The notes: generated by a model from the letters alone, not told the origin. A DNA stretch of 64,000 bases from Tetmemena sp. SeJ-2015 (GCA_027382625.1 JAJKFJ010022837.1:176692-240691); one strand, 5' to 3'; numbered from the stretch's first letter, positions 46,264 through 58,423 are shown. Numbers and translations are program-made.

Positions 46264-47186
46264 ATGCAGAACTACATGAGAATAGACCATGGAGGGGATA
46301 ATAGAAATGAATATGACCCAAACGAAATGATTCGACAAAGCAGTAATGATCCAACTTACAAGTACATTCAAGCCCCTATTTCTTAGCTACAAAGAGATTT
46401 TGATCTTATGCAACTCAGAAATTCCACTTAGACTTAGGTGGAAGGCTTGGGGATTGGAGTTGGAGTAGGAATCAGACAATACATTGACCCTGAGCTCAAT
46501 AAAAATGTGCCCGAGAACTTGTATGTAAAGCAAGAGATTGACAGAGTGGCGATACTTTAGAGCATTAACTAGCAAGACACAGAAGAATTAAGAAAGAAGA
46601 TGCTTTTGTTGGACATGCATAAAAAGAATGCAATGAAGCACGATCCGTATCTAGAAACCAATAATAAGAGAGGCATCTTTAATTTTTATAGTTTTTTTTT
46701 TACATATACTGAAATAAGAGACCTGGCCCGGCTATAGGAGTTTCGAGTCAAGAGAGTGATGAAATGCTAGCAAGAAGGAATTTCACATGGACAAAGCCAA
46801 AGTTTGATCTCACCTCTTTTATATATTTAAAATTTAGAATGACTTTAAATTATTTTCTCTGCTAGAATCCAACTCGAACTAGTGGATTGGAAGAAAGTGT
46901 TGTCAGTTTATTGCGCTAAATCAAGTTCAAGCGGTGTATTCTTTGCGAGTCAAGTACACGGAGCTTTTGTAATTAAAGCTTGCGCTGATGTAGTCTCTAG
47001 CTACTTTGCCTCTAAACTTTATCAAAAGCTTTCCATTCCAACACCTGACATGAGAGTATTAGCTCACTATGATAAGGAATACAAGTTTATGCTTCACTCT
47101 CTTGAGAGAGTATCCTTTCATGACGATACTCTGAGATACATGATAAGAATTCACATGGATAGACCATTCATCTTACTTTAAGAGTA
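46264..47186 (+). CDS. N-terminal part of a scrambled, inverted actin-fragmin-kinase-like gene
   Basis: ATG 46264 gives MQNYMRIDHGGDNRNEYDPN and a helical linker (KNAMKHDPYLETNNKR). An IES with the 9-nt pointer AATAAGAGA then joins to PGPAIGVSSQESDEMLARRN. After another frame break the kinase N-lobe reads KVLSVYCAKSSSSGVFFASQ, VHGAFVIKACADVVSSYFAS (VIK lysine), KLYQKLSIPTPDMRVLAHYD and RIHMDRPFILLQE. It ends at pointer AAGAGTA (47180-47186). The rest of the domain lies on the minus strand at 53789 and below. The family comprises atypical kinases first known as actin-fragmin kinase; the substrate here is unknown. Confidence 0.85.
46663..46721 (+). other. IES, pointer AATAAGAGA
   Basis: The 9-nt pointer occurs at 46663-46671 and 46713-46721. 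Removing 50 nt joins LETNNKR to PGPAIGVSSQE in frame. Confidence 0.85.
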
Positions 47187-47385
47187 AATTAGATTCGTAA
47201 TGCTGATAAGAGAAGAAAATCTAAAGCTTTAACTTGCAATTTTATTTAATTCCTACTCTGAAAATTATAGCTATTCTAATTGGATAACTTATACATAAAC
47301 TCTGCCGATTTGTGGCTTTCATAAGATCATATTAGCAGTTAAGATTGATGCCCTCTTTCATTCACACTTCTTACCAATCACACTT

Positions 47386-48177
47386 TCACTATCTTTGTTT
47401 TATCCTAACTATTCTCTCTGCTACTTATCTGAAGAGCTCTTAAATACCCTCTCCAGTCTTCGCAGAAGTCTCTGCTTGAATCATGTTATGCTTTTAACTT
47501 AGCTGCTCCGCCATTGTTTTAGTAACTTTCCTCTGTTGCTCTTCAACGTCGCATTTATTTCCGGCAAGTGCAAGTACGAACTCATCCTGATCGTTGTTAT
47601 TCACCATTTCATTTATCCAAAAATGGCCACTTTGGAAACTTTTATCATCTTAAATGTCGTAGCAAATGATTATAGAATGCTATGAAGTGTATATTTGGAC
47701 TCTAATGATAGCTGCAGCAGCTTCTCGGTAGTAAAGCGACACCATTGATCTGAATCTCTCCGAGCCACCTGTGTCCCAAATGTGCAGCTTGACCTAAGTC
47801 CCATCTCCAAGAGTCACCATTTACTACAGATAAGCGCCTCCAATGGTGACATCATGAGATTCTGAGAAAAGATTCTTGCAATACCTCTGTGCTATACTAG
47901 ATTTGCCTACACCACTGTCTCCAAGAAGGACAACTTTAGCCTCAATAATCTTTTGGTTCTGATTACTCTGTGCGAAAATGTCAGCAGCTCCTTGTGTTGC
48001 TCCCTTTTTCTTAACATTCATTTGGCTGGCGTTTTTACCACCCTTCTTAGAGCTAGAGCCATAGCAGCATCCACCTCCACTGCTGCTTTATTACTAGTGC
48101 TCTTCGTTACGAGAGAGCTATTAAGAGTTTGATGTTGATTGCTGACCTCCGCCGCCTCCTCCACCTCTGGAATTCAT
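47386..48177 (-). CDS. Rab-family small GTPase with N-terminal cysteines
   Basis: ATG 48175-48177 starts MNSRGGGGGGGQQSTSNSQQ. It continues SSSGGGCCYGSSSKKGGKNA, then the GTPase domain: P-loop GDSGVGKSSIAQRY, WDTGGSERFRSM, NKCD and ETSAKTG. It ends RIVRIKQRQ with TGA 47386-47388. One IES (pointer ATCATT) is inside the domain. Two features are odd. The usual WDTAGQE is WDTGGSE, so the catalytic Gln is Ser. The C-terminal CC prenylation motif is absent, while a CC pair sits near residue 42. A Rab5/Rab22-like GTPase of vesicle traffic is likely, with changed hydrolysis and membrane attachment as inference. It lies between the two halves of the scrambled kinase gene. Confidence 0.9.
47665..47709 (-). 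other. IES, pointer ATCATT
   Basis: ATCATT (sense) occurs at 47704-47709 and 47665-47670. Removing 39 nt joins YREAAAAII to CYDIQDDKSFQ. Confidence 0.9.
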
Positions 48178-48337
48178 TTTGCTAATTATTTAATTTCTTA
48201 TTTCAACTAAATGCTTCTTATAGAGATAATAGTCTCATGATGTGCATTTATTCTCTATACCACTTTGAAAGCTTAAAGTGGCAAGTTAACAATATAGAAT
48301 TAAATTTCAATTGTTCAAAGCTCTAAGACTAAATCAA

Positions 48338-49729
48338 ATGGCAGAAAAGGTTCAAGAATTAACCAATAAAATCCACCAGGCACAATCCTTCGAACAAAGC
48401 AACAGGATTGGTGATTCAATTAGACTCTATGAAGAGGTTATCAGAGCTCCACTCGCTCTAGATGATTTGACAGACGAGGCTGTGAGAGCCAAGGAAACTG
48501 CAACATACAGCTTGGCTAAGATCTTCAAGGAGCAGGGCCTGGTTATTAAATTCGTATGTCCTCTTTTCTCTCTACTTACCTTAATTGGTTGATGAACTGA
48601 TCCAACTTCAGAAAGACTTACTTCCCTTGTTCATGGATCTCCCTAAATCGAAGACTGCAAAGATCATTCGTTCCCTTTTCGATTTGACCACCAAGATTGA
48701 AGGTCAGGATGCAGCCCTTGTAGAGTTGTGCAAGTATATCATTGAATGGTGCGAGAAGGAGAGTCGCTCTTTCCTTCGCATGAGGATTGAGAACAAGCTT
48801 GCGGAGCTCTATTTCAAATTAGAGAAGTACCATGACTCTCTCTAGCTGCTCAACAAGCTCACATATGAACTCAAAAAGAAGGAAGATAAGTAACTGATTG
48901 TAGAGGCTCAACTAGTTGAGAGCAAGGTGTATCACGCTCTCGAGAACTTGCCAAAGTCAAAGGCCTCCCTCACTGCAGTTAAAACCACCGCAAACTCTAT
49001 CTAAACTATTAGTAAAACTTGACTTATACTATGATACTTAGCATTGATTATGTTGTGCCACTTCTGCAAGCTGAGATCGATTTCATGTCTGGGCTAATTG
49101 CTTGCGACGAGAAAGACTACATCACAGCTTACTCTTACTTCTATGAAACCTTCGAAGGCTATAGATCCATGGGAGACTCCCAAGCTGGCAGAGCTTTCAA
49201 GTTCATGCTCTTCTCCAAGGTGATGAGCAAGCAGAGTGATGACGCGCTCAACCTCATAAACTCCGCAGTAGCCTTGAAGTATTAGGGAAGAGATGTTGAC
49301 GCTATGAAGGAGGTAGCACTCGCTAACAAGCAGCAGAACCTATTGGCTTTCGAGAAGTGCAAAGAAGTCTATCAGAGAGAGTTGTTGGAGGATATGGTCA
49401 TCCGCCGTCACTTTAACTACCTTTACAACACTCTGTTGGAAGATAACCTCAAGAAGATTATCGAGCCTTACTCTGAGGTGCAAATTGCCTTCGTTGCTGA
49501 TAAAATTGGACTTCAATTCGATAAGGTACTTCAAAAGCTGAGTGAAATGATTCTTGACGAGAAGATCGCAGGTACCTTAGATCAGGGACGTGACTGCCTC
49601 ATAATCTTTGAGCAGTCTGAGTCAACTGAGATGTTCGAGCACAGCTTAGACATATTCAAGAATCTAGATGGAGTGCTTGACTCACTTTACGAAAAGACTC
49701 AGAAGTTCAGGGAGCATTATCACCATTGA
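48338..49729 (+). CDS. RPN6: 26S proteasome lid subunit RPN6 (PSMD11)
   Basis: ATG 48338 gives [20 protein letters not shown]. The helical-repeat region includes [20 protein letters not shown] and [20 protein letters not shown]. The PCI domain carries [60 protein letters not shown], ending [18 protein letters not shown] with TGA 49727-49729. About 430 residues, the usual family length. IES one uses pointer GGTT; IES two is near 49000-49048 with a minimal TA pointer and joins NSI to [15 protein letters not shown]6 clamps the proteasome lid to the core particle. It is unscrambled and sits between the halves of the inverted kinase gene. Confidence 0.95.
48541..48590 (+). other. IES, pointer GGTT
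   Basis: GGTT occurs at 48541-48544 and 48587-48590. Removing 46 nt joins KEQGLV to [12 protein letters not shown] in frame. Confidence 0.9.
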
Positions 49730-49848
49730 GAGGGAGATTTTGCAAGTTCATTTTATGTTTATGTGACTATAGAATTAACCTTAGCTTTCTTTAAGTAAAG
49801 TTATGAGGAAGATGAGTTGATTACTATTTGAAATTAATCTATTTTAAA

Positions 49849-52620
49849 ATGAAAATTCTAGATGAGCATAAGAAAATTAAAACCCTTTCAGATTGCCTCT
49901 ATCCTACTTATCACCTCAATCCTTATTTTAAGAGGAGTTGAAAGCTAACAGGCTTGTTCAAAGTTATAATGCAGGTAGCTTACAGATGAGGAATCAGCTG
50001 ATGGAACCTGCCTCAAAACGACAGTTGATACCAACGATTCGGATGGTTCTAAGACAGTCACTATCGCTTACAAGAGATTCTAAAGCAAATTCTAATACTC
50101 TTTTAAATATATATCTATCTCTTGGATATGTTTGCTTAACAAGAGTGGATACATTAAATTATATTTGAAATTATCTAGCCTCAAGCGTAAACAAAAATGA
50201 GCACTCTTATTGCTTCAAACATGAAGGAGGGAAGTAGGTCACCTCACAGAATGATCAAGAACGGTAGTCTTACTCAGCTAGCCTAGCTATCACAAGCAAA
50301 AGTAGTGCTTCCATTTTAAAGAACATTACAGTTAAAAATATTATAATTCCAACTGCTCAAGATCCATTACAAAAGCTGAATGGTGCAAGTCCCAACAGAA
50401 ACGCTCCCTATCTTCAGTTATAAGTAAATTAATCAGGGCTCACCAACCAGGGTAGCTAAAAAGTAATAAAGCAATTCAATTTGTAGCCGTAAGCCAAAAT
50501 TAACGATCAAAGAAGATCCTCACTAGATTAAAGTTAGCTCAAAGCTTTGGCTAGGAACTAAAGCGCAGTTATGGGCTATAATTAGAACAGCTTAACTTAA
50601 AATGTTGCGAATATGTAGAGTTAAAAGGCAATAGAAGTGTTCAAAATGCCTCCTAAAGATCAGAACAAGGAGCATACTTTTTGGCTTTAGAGATTGAAGA
50701 AAGAAGGAAACGGAAAATACAGGTTAGATTTATATGATTGCAATATTTATTATTATTATTTTGGCATATTTGAGTTCTTGATTTATCTAATTTTTTCTTC
50801 TAGATCAATAAATAAGGGCCTAGAATATGGTTTGGCAAAGAATATTACTATTCAAGATGCTCGAGATCTCGCACCTGAATATACTTTTATTTCTATTTTT
50901 GATAAAAACATATTTTCAATTTAGTCCTGCGGATGCATATGACATAAATAAAACTACTGTGCTTGAGAATTTGTAAAAGAAGTTACGATACCCCTCCAAT
51001 ACCCAAGGATTCTAATAAAATGGAAATGCTCTTGAAGATCAGAGAAACTACCAATCAAATGACCTTCTGAGTAGAAATTAAAGTTAGTTCCTTAACAAGA
51101 ATCATACTGAGGGTGGGAGATTAGCAGCTAATCTACAAGATAGATTTTATCAATCCTCAAACAATCACCAAGATTCATCTGCTCTCTTAAACTAGAACTC
51201 ACTATATCAAGATTCGAACACCAATTCACAGTCTAACTTAACTGAAGGCATAAATGTTTACTCCAAGTACTATATCCCTCCCTAGAAAAATCCAGCAGTA
51301 CTAAAGACAGCTGGCATCAATGCGTATAAATTTCATTTACTCGCCAGAAAGAAGCAGCTGAAATAGATGCCTTGGGTGTAGGCAAGGATTGACTTAAGTT
51401 TCCCAGACATCAAGTAGTAGATGCTCAAAATGAATATAAAGGATGATCTTCAAGAGAAAGAGGAGCAGGATAGATAGCTTAGAAGCCAGTTTGGAGGAAA
51501 TATGTATGAATTTCATAATAATTTCTTGTAGTAGCAACAGTAGCAGCAATATCAACAACAGCAACTACTATTGAACTAGCAACAGACATAAGAGCAAGAT
51601 TTTAAGAATTAAATGGGGAGTAGGAACTTCAATTTGTTGCAAGGAAATTCAAGATAAGTTAACAGAACCGTTGGAGATATATCACCTAGCAGTTCTTAAC
51701 CTAGACTTGAGAATAGAATATACAACATAGCGGAGGGAAGTAACACTATGTTTTCTCCACCTTAATCAATATAAGCTCAGACCGGAGGGAAAAAAGCAAG
51801 ATATGATAGAAGCTCAAAAGAAGAAGTCGTTTATTTTCTTTTCTCTCAAAAGCTAACTTCAATATTGTTTCTAACTAGGATCAGCAAGCTTTGATCAAAA
51901 GAGACAGCAGCTAAGATCTTAGATAGAATCTTGAATTTCAAGGTAGGACTTTCTCAACAAGTCAGCTTAGAAGAGTGCAAGAACAAGTTGAGCAAGAAAT
52001 TAAAAGAATTCAAGTCAAGTCCCTCCTTCACTTAGATATTCTTTAGTTTTAACAGTCGAGTTTTAAATTTAAGTCCCCTCTCCAGGGAGCAACTTTGAAT
52101 TAGAGTAGAGAAGTCTTACTTTCAAAGAATAGTAAAGATGATACACGCTAATTATCATAGCCAAAGCAGAGAAATGAATTCCAAAAGGCAAAGAGCTATC
52201 TCAATCAAAGCTAAAATCTGATTAAGTTCAGCAATCCTTATTAGCTTGAGCCAACCATAGAGTCATCTATGAATCAAAAGCCATACAAGATGACCATGGA
52301 GCTCAGTCAAATTATTTCTTAACAGCACCAAGGTGTTAAGAAATTGGGCAGCCCTACCAATTAAAAATCCTAAACTTTTCTTTAAAAGCATCATGCTCCT
52401 GATAATTAAATCACGGGAGGAGCATAGAACTTTGCAATTAAGAGCAACTACACAAATTACTAGACAGGGGCTTAGAATAATAAACCTCAGACTCCTTTTA
52501 AAGCGCTAAAGGAATAGATTGTTAGTAGGAGGTAGTAATCAATTGTCTTTTGACATGGCATAAAAAAGATTCTCTAGTCAGATGAAATAAGAATACCTAA
52601 GTTTTAATTAATTTGAATGA
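49849..52620 (+). CDS. Large Gln-rich low-complexity protein
   Basis: The candidate ATG at 49849 (MKILDEHKKIKTLSDCLYPT) is followed after frame breaks by coding from about 50240: LAITSKSSASILKNITVKNI, a folded-looking part (EVFKMPPKDQNKEHTFWLQR) and then VLENLQKKLRYPSNTQGFQQ. Next is INVYSKYYIPPQKNPAVLKT, and then poly-Gln near 51525-51580 (FLQQQQQQQQYQQQQLLLNQ). The end is AQKRFSSQMKQEYLSFNQFE with TGA 52618-52620. About 800 residues. IESs are evident near 49935, 50190, 50720-50790, 50880-50920 and 51840. No domain is recognised. It is convergent with the inverted half of the kinase gene, whose 3' end may overlap it by about 40 nt. Confidence 0.6.
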
Positions 52621-53789
52621 CTGTTTGCAATATCCTTATGATCCAATTAGAGGGTAATTATTTTAAAGTAAGTTTAAGATCTTATTTTGAAATTTAGAAT
52701 CACTGCGATTGCTAGTTTATTTATGAAGACATGGGAGTTTAACTTCTGCCTGCATTTAGTGCAGTTCTATCCTCTTCCTCTTTGAGCTACTAAATGAGGT
52801 AGCTCCCTTTACCTTTAACAAAAAAGATATTGATTGATTCCTTCAATAACATGACCAATTACGAAAGTGAAGAGATTGGTCTTGAGAACCCACTTCACTT
52901 CCTCCTCATACACCTTCATCGTCTTGTCTACACTATTCATGGTTATTATTAATAGTTAAGGAATTAATCATCCCCTAACGGGCATATAATACTTAATCGA
53001 TTTAAAGTAATTCACAGGCGTAACTCCTTGATCAGTTGTGCCACGTCACCGCGAAAGCCCACCGTCACTATTCATGGTAATTTCAAAGAATTCTAGTTGT
53101 ATTTCATCAATTCCATGCTGCCAGACCCCTTTCCAGTCCTTTCCAATAGCGGTTTTAGCTTCCTCGTATGCAGTCACTGCGCTTCTGTAGCCCTCGTTTT
53201 GAATATTGAAGAAGCCAATTACAATTCCTTCTATGATTCTGAATGCTGCACGACCCTTGATATCGTACAAAGTATGATCATGATAGAAATCAAGCACTCT
53301 CTTAATTGAAGGATAGTGATAGTCGTTCACTGCGACATCGCCATTTATAATAAGTCTTAGGTCTTAGAACACTGCTTCTAAGAACGATTCAATGCGTTTC
53401 AAATAGTCCCTTAGATAATTTATCTAACCCTTATCTTTTTAGTGGATGGAGAAAGTTTTATTATCGATGGCAACAGCACTTGAGAATTAGAAGTCTGAGT
53501 AGTCCATGTTTGCTATCTTTTCATCGTCAATCTTCTCATCTGTGTTGATCTCAAAAAGCAAATTGGTACTATTTTAAAAAAGAAATTGAACTTTACCTAA
53601 TCAAACTAAAATTTCCGTGGTTGTCCCAAATCATGGGCATTCGATCAGGGTTGTTTACAACACAGTCTGCAGCTATAATCTTCCCAATATTTATAAGTCG
53701 GTTGGAGGCGTCTGGATAAGCAACATTGAAGCATCTGTCAGCTCTCTTAGCACCCATATTAGCCAAACTCACTGCTGGAATGTACTCTT
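52578..53789 (-). CDS. C-terminal part of the scrambled actin-fragmin-kinase-like gene
   Basis: It begins at pointer AAGAGTA (53783-53789): QEYIPAVSLANM, then GKIIAADCVVNNPDRMPMIW and DNHGN, the catalytic-loop region of this kinase family. After an IES near 53540-53590 it continues NSTNLLFEINTDEKIDDEKI, YLRDYLKRIESFLEAVFQDL, IKGRAAFRIIEGIVIGFFNI and EIQLEFFEITMNS. A 135-nt IES with a 13-nt pointer (52931-52943 and 53066-53078) joins to VDKTMKVYEEEVKWVLKTNL. The in-frame TGA is 52578-52580, but the true C-terminus may be earlier because the last part is less protein-like. The N-terminal half is 6.6 kb away on the plus strand. Confidence 0.85.
52931..53078 (-). other. IES with a 13-nt pointer
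   Basis: CACTATTCATGGT (plus strand) occurs at 52931-52943 and 53066-53078. Excision joins FFEITMNS to VDKTMKVYEEEVKW in frame and removes a TGA. Confidence 0.85.
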
Positions 53790-53947
53790 GAAGAATAATC
53801 AAATTCAAGTAAGTTAGCAAAGTCTAATCAATGAATACTTGAGGATATATAAAATAGATTAATAAGTTTGCTTAAATTATAGAGAATTAACAGTTTCACA
53901 GCATTTTCATTATATAGTATTCACAACTTTTATTGGACCACTTTATT

Positions 53948-56066
53948 TCAACTGCTTTTATCGTTACCCTCTCCGGGATCATCCTCTTCCCCTCCTTCTT
54001 ATTCTTCGCCTCCTTCTCCCTCATTCTATTCTCCATCTTCACAATCCTCACCCTCTTCATTTTCTTCATTTTCCTCAGGATTTTCATTATCCTTACCTCC
54101 ATAAGAAATGGGATTCCCATCCTCATCTTCTTCGTAATGATATTAGTAGCCCTCCTCTGCATTTCCATCATCCTCTAAGTCACTCTTGACTTCCTCATTT
54201 AGAGCGTCTTCCATATCTAAGTCATCTTTATCATCATCTAAGTCAGTATTCATGTACTCATTAAACTCCTCTAGGTCAATCTTAGTCGTGTCAAGAGTCA
54301 TAGAAACTGGACAGTGATCACTACCCCAGTATTCGTTATGAATTTCTGCGTCTAGCAAGGTGTGCTTGACTTAGCGACTCACTAGAAAATAGTCCAACCT
54401 CCAACCCTTATTCTCCTTGCGGCTCTTATCTCTGATATCCCAAAAGCTGTACTTAATTTTTCCTGGATACAACTCTCTGAAGGTATCTACAAAGCCCATT
54501 TTCGTAAAATTTGAGAAGCTTTAACGCTCCTCATTAGTGAAGCAGGCCATGCGCTCGTTTCTCTTAGGGTCAAAAATATCTATCTCTTAATGAGCAACGT
54601 TCATATCTCCACACAAAACTACAGGCTTTCCCTTGCGCTCTAACCCTTTCAAATAGGCTCTAAAGTCTAAGTCCCACTCATTACAACGATATTCATGCCA
54701 TTTCAAAGTTGCTCCAGAATTAGGCACATATACTCCAACTAGAAAGAATTTCTCAAACTCTAGAGTAATAGTTCTGCCTTCTTTATCGTGCTTGTGCACA
54801 CCGATGTCATAGGCAACACTCAGTGGCTTCAATTTTGAAAAGATAATTGTGCCAGCGTAACCTTTAATAGGAGGCTTACAGCAATTCCAATACTAGAGAT
54901 ATTCAGCTGGAAATTTGTCCTTCATCCTATCTGCAGCCATTCTCTCCTCGTCAATCTTTGACTCTTAAACGCAAAGAATAGTTGGGTTAGCTTGTTCGAA
55001 GAACTCCTGGATTCTGTTCTTCTTCAGTATAGCTCTTATCCCATTCACATTCCAGCTCCAAATTTGCAGCTTCGACATATCCACGTTAGCAGCTGCTTAA
55101 TCAATTAAAGAAGGCTGCCTTGAAATTTACTTTAACAGAATTCCACCTCTTTGCTACTGCTATTGGTTTTACTTAGAGTTGTATTTCTGATTGCGATTGT
55201 ATTACAACCGACCAGGGAAATTAGAATTGAAGCCACCACCTCCATTTGCGCCTCCTCCACCTCCATTTTAAGGATTCATCTTATTGAAGTAGCCGTTACC
55301 TCCATTACCTTTCTGGTATTCGGTTCTACCAGCATATCCTACATGAGTTCTTTTTTAAGGTATCATATTACTGTTGCTATTTTGAGTGGGATTAGATGTA
55401 TTATTGCTGCTTCAATATTTGTCAGAATAACTGTTCTAGTTGAAAGTTGAAGCTGACGGAGAGTTCCCAATGTTAGCTTTGTTTGAATGTCCATTATTTG
55501 AATACGGGGCTGCACCAGAATTTCCCCCTCCATTTGGGTTCTATTAATTGGGTTGCGATGTTTTTCCATTCGAAGATGCTGTAGTGTCAGCTCCGCCTTC
55601 ATCCTCTTCATAATAATCACCACTTTCTTCACGACCTTGAGCATCTTCTCCTTAAGGTGAATTTGAGTTTGATCTGCTTTCGGGATTGAACTAATTTGAT
55701 TTTCATAAGCACCCTGGCCTCCTCTTGAGGGGTTGATGAGAGTGGGATCATTGTTTAAAAAATTAGATTGTAAATTATTGTAGGACTTTGAGGAAGCCAC
55801 ATAATGTTGGAATGCCGCCTGATTGCTTTTTACTCCGTCACCATTCTGCGGTCCCATGAATTTCTCCAAGGAGCTCTGCCCCTTAGCAGCATTTTTCTCT
55901 GCAATTTTCTTGAACCTGGCAACTGGTCCCCTATCTGTGGGTACTAAGTGTCTCTATAAGGAGTTAGCATACTTTATTAGATACAAATTTGCTGATTATG
56001 TGAACTTACATCGTATATTTGCTTACGTTTTATAGCTGAAAAGCTGTGAGGGTCTCTTCTATTCAT
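53948..56066 (-). CDS. Exonuclease III/APE-type endonuclease with long Gly/Asn/Gln-rich N-terminal extension
   Basis: ATG 56064-56066 gives MNRRDPHSFSAIKRKQIYD. An intron follows (55954-56009, GTAAGT...TTATAG, with a GCTAAC branch-like site), then RHLVPTDRGPVARFKKIAEK and a Gly/Asn/Ser-rich linker. The nuclease domain starts near 55078: LQIWSWNVNGIRAILKKNRI, CVQESKIDEERM, GYAGTIIFSKL, GVYVPNSGATLKWHEYR, VLCGDMNVAHQEID, KGWRLDYFLVS, SDHCPVSM. All catalytic motifs (N, E, Y, D/N, DH) are present. A Glu/Asp-rich tail ends DDPGEGNDKSS with TGA 53948-53950. The 1.1-kb nuclease part has no IES. It acts in base excision repair at abasic sites. One TGA near 55408 and a shift near 55660 in the linker remain unexplained. 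Confidence 0.9.
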
Positions 56067-56639
56067 GCGATTTATTAATCTCTCTGTTTTTGTATTGTCT
56101 TAGCTAACTTTAGCTGTTTTTGTTGGTCTAAATATTCAGTACTAATAAGGAGATAAGCTGGAGATATAATTTATGATCTTCAATAGATTGCAACAACGAT
56201 TACGTTAATATATATTTAGTATTTAATTTATTAATCTTTCGAGATTTTTATTCTCTCTCTGATAAGTGGTTTAAAAGGTTGAATCCCAAGGGGGCTCAAA
56301 TTTTTTAACTTTTTGATTAATCTTAAATGTCAATTATATTTAATTTATGAATTATGGACACCCTTAAAGTTAGAACCAGAGATTTTTCATTTTAAGATCA
56401 ATTTAAAATTTCAAGATTTGTTACCTTTTTTTATTCATTTGATGGATGAAAGTTAATAAGACTTTGAAGGAGGTAGAATAATTAAAATAAAAATTTATTA
56501 ACTAGTCTAACTAGAGATCAGCACCCTAAAATGTAAGTGATTCACTCTCCCACCCAAAATAGATCCGAGTGCCAAAGAAAGCTTAAAAGTCTACTAAGGC
56601 GCATTCTTTCCTATAATAGTTGCTAATGAAAGCTTATAG
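56067..56639. other. Intergenic between divergent genes, nothing recognised
   Basis: AT-rich flank of the nuclease and coiled-coil genes with no supported coding segment. Confidence 0.45.
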
Positions 56640-58237
56640 ATGGCTTCCCCACAGAGAATTAACGCAGATAACATACTTCCTTTGCTAAGATTGAGAATCA
56701 GTTCTCTATCTTCAACTTCATTTAACAATTATTATAAAATGACTTAGACTTTAAATATAATAAGCAACTATGCAAAGTATGCTGACATGGAGAATGAGCT
56801 CACTCCTGAGATATTGGCAGACTTTTTGTGTGGCAGATGTGATTAGCAAAGGCAAAAACTCCTAGACAAGGTAATTTAATCGCTATACCAAACTATCTAT
56901 ATACAAATGGCTTAGAAAAATAAAATGCATGTTTATTTTTAAGCTGCATTCTTGGAATTCATCTCTTTATGTAATGATATAAGCAAGAAAATACTTTGAA
57001 GAACTGAATTGAAAAGTTTCACATTATTTAATGATGTAGCCTTGATATTAATCCTTATAATAGAAAAGAGATCTGGAGCAGGAAAGAGATAGCTTACAAA
57101 GATCCACACTGAATTATAGAGAATCCACGGAGACAAGGCAAAGAAAGTCAAATTTGTAAGTTAGATATACTTGCATTGCCACTCAGTGATAAAGTTAATA
57201 CTATGATCACATCACATTTCTATTACACAAAGGGAATAGTTTTTAACTTAAGCATAGATATTGGATAAGCGCAGTCAAGAGGAAAAGATGATAAAGGGTC
57301 TCAATAAGAAAATTGAAGATAATCAGACCAAGATTGAGGATAAAAAACAGAAGCTCATTGAAAAGAGAGGACCCATGAAGCAGTTGGCGAGGCTATGGAG
57401 GCATGCAAGAAGGAGATAACTGAAAAGAACATGAAATAAGTCTTCAAGTATCTGGAGAGGAAAAATAACGAAGCCCCTGTCTATGTCATGGAGGCACTCA
57501 TTCTCACATTCCCTTTTTGTTAAGATTTATAACGGTGTGAGTTGTGATTGGGTTGATGAGAGGTAATAAGAGAGCTGATGCAATGTCAGTTGAGCTTTAC
57601 ACTAAAGTGCATTATTATTCTTAAGTGAATTATTCTATATATCTCATTAGTAAAGTGCACGAGGGCTACATGCTTGCTCTGAACAGAATAGACGTTAAGC
57701 ACTTGAATGTGGAGCACTGTCAGGAGCATTTGGACAACTTAAGAGACAAGTACGATCACGTACTTAGAGAGGCAGATTTCGACATTTTCAAGCCCCACAG
57801 AAACATTCTCTCAAAGCTCTGCCTGCTCGCACTTCTAGGAAGCGATGAACTCAAGCTCGAGCAGTAAACTGATTTTCTTTATATATCTGCATGAACAAGC
57901 GATATTACGGGTTTAAATTCAAAAGAAGGAGATTGAAATTGAAAATGCACAGAAGCAAATAGAGCAGAAAGAGAACTTGCTTAAGATTCTCGACTTGCAC
58001 GAGTTCATCTCCGAAGACATGAAGGCATTCAAGGAGCAAGATTTATCTGTGTTCGAGCAAAAGAAGACCAGAGTTGAAAGAGAGTTGGATGAGCTGAATC
58101 GCAAACTTATAACCGATGATTTATTTTTTAACTTGTCAATTTTGAATAGAACTACTTCAAAAATGTTTGAGAAAGCTTTATGTGCCATTCAACTTCCTAA
58201 AGGTTCAAATTTTGCTGCAATTTTCGATAAGCCATGA
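56640..58237 (+). CDS. Coiled-coil protein of unknown family
   Basis: ATG 56640 starts MASPQRINADNILPLLRLRI and continues NYAKYADMENELTPEILADF. Later blocks are helical and charged: KRSQEEKMIKGLNKKIEDNQ, GEAMEACKKEITEKNMKQVF, GYMLALNRIDVKHLNVEHCQ, DILDLHEF-type ends (LLKILDLHEFISEDMKAFKE) and LSVFEQKKTRVERELDELNR. The end is FAAIFDKP with TGA 58235-58237. An AAAGTGCA IES is certain. Junctions near 56870-57060, 57160-57260, 57375, 57520-57550 and 57870-57915 are IESs or introns not exactly placed. About 400 residues. A cytoskeletal role is a guess. Confidence 0.6.
57604..57659 (+). other. IES, pointer AAAGTGCA
   Basis: AAAGTGCA occurs at 57604-57611 and 57652-57659. Removing 48 nt joins SVELYTKVH to EGYMLALNRIDV. 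Confidence 0.85.
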
Positions 58238-58423
58238 GAATGAATGAATCACTATAAAAGTAATCGCTAAAGAATAAGATTATTCCTAAAAAGCATTCAT
58301 TTTAAAGATGTTAATCTTATTTAAATATTTTTTAGCAATATTTAATAAGATTGTCTATTTCAGCTTCTCTTATTCATTCTAGTTAGAGAGTGATAGGAGT
58401 AATTGATGTTTACAAAATTATAT

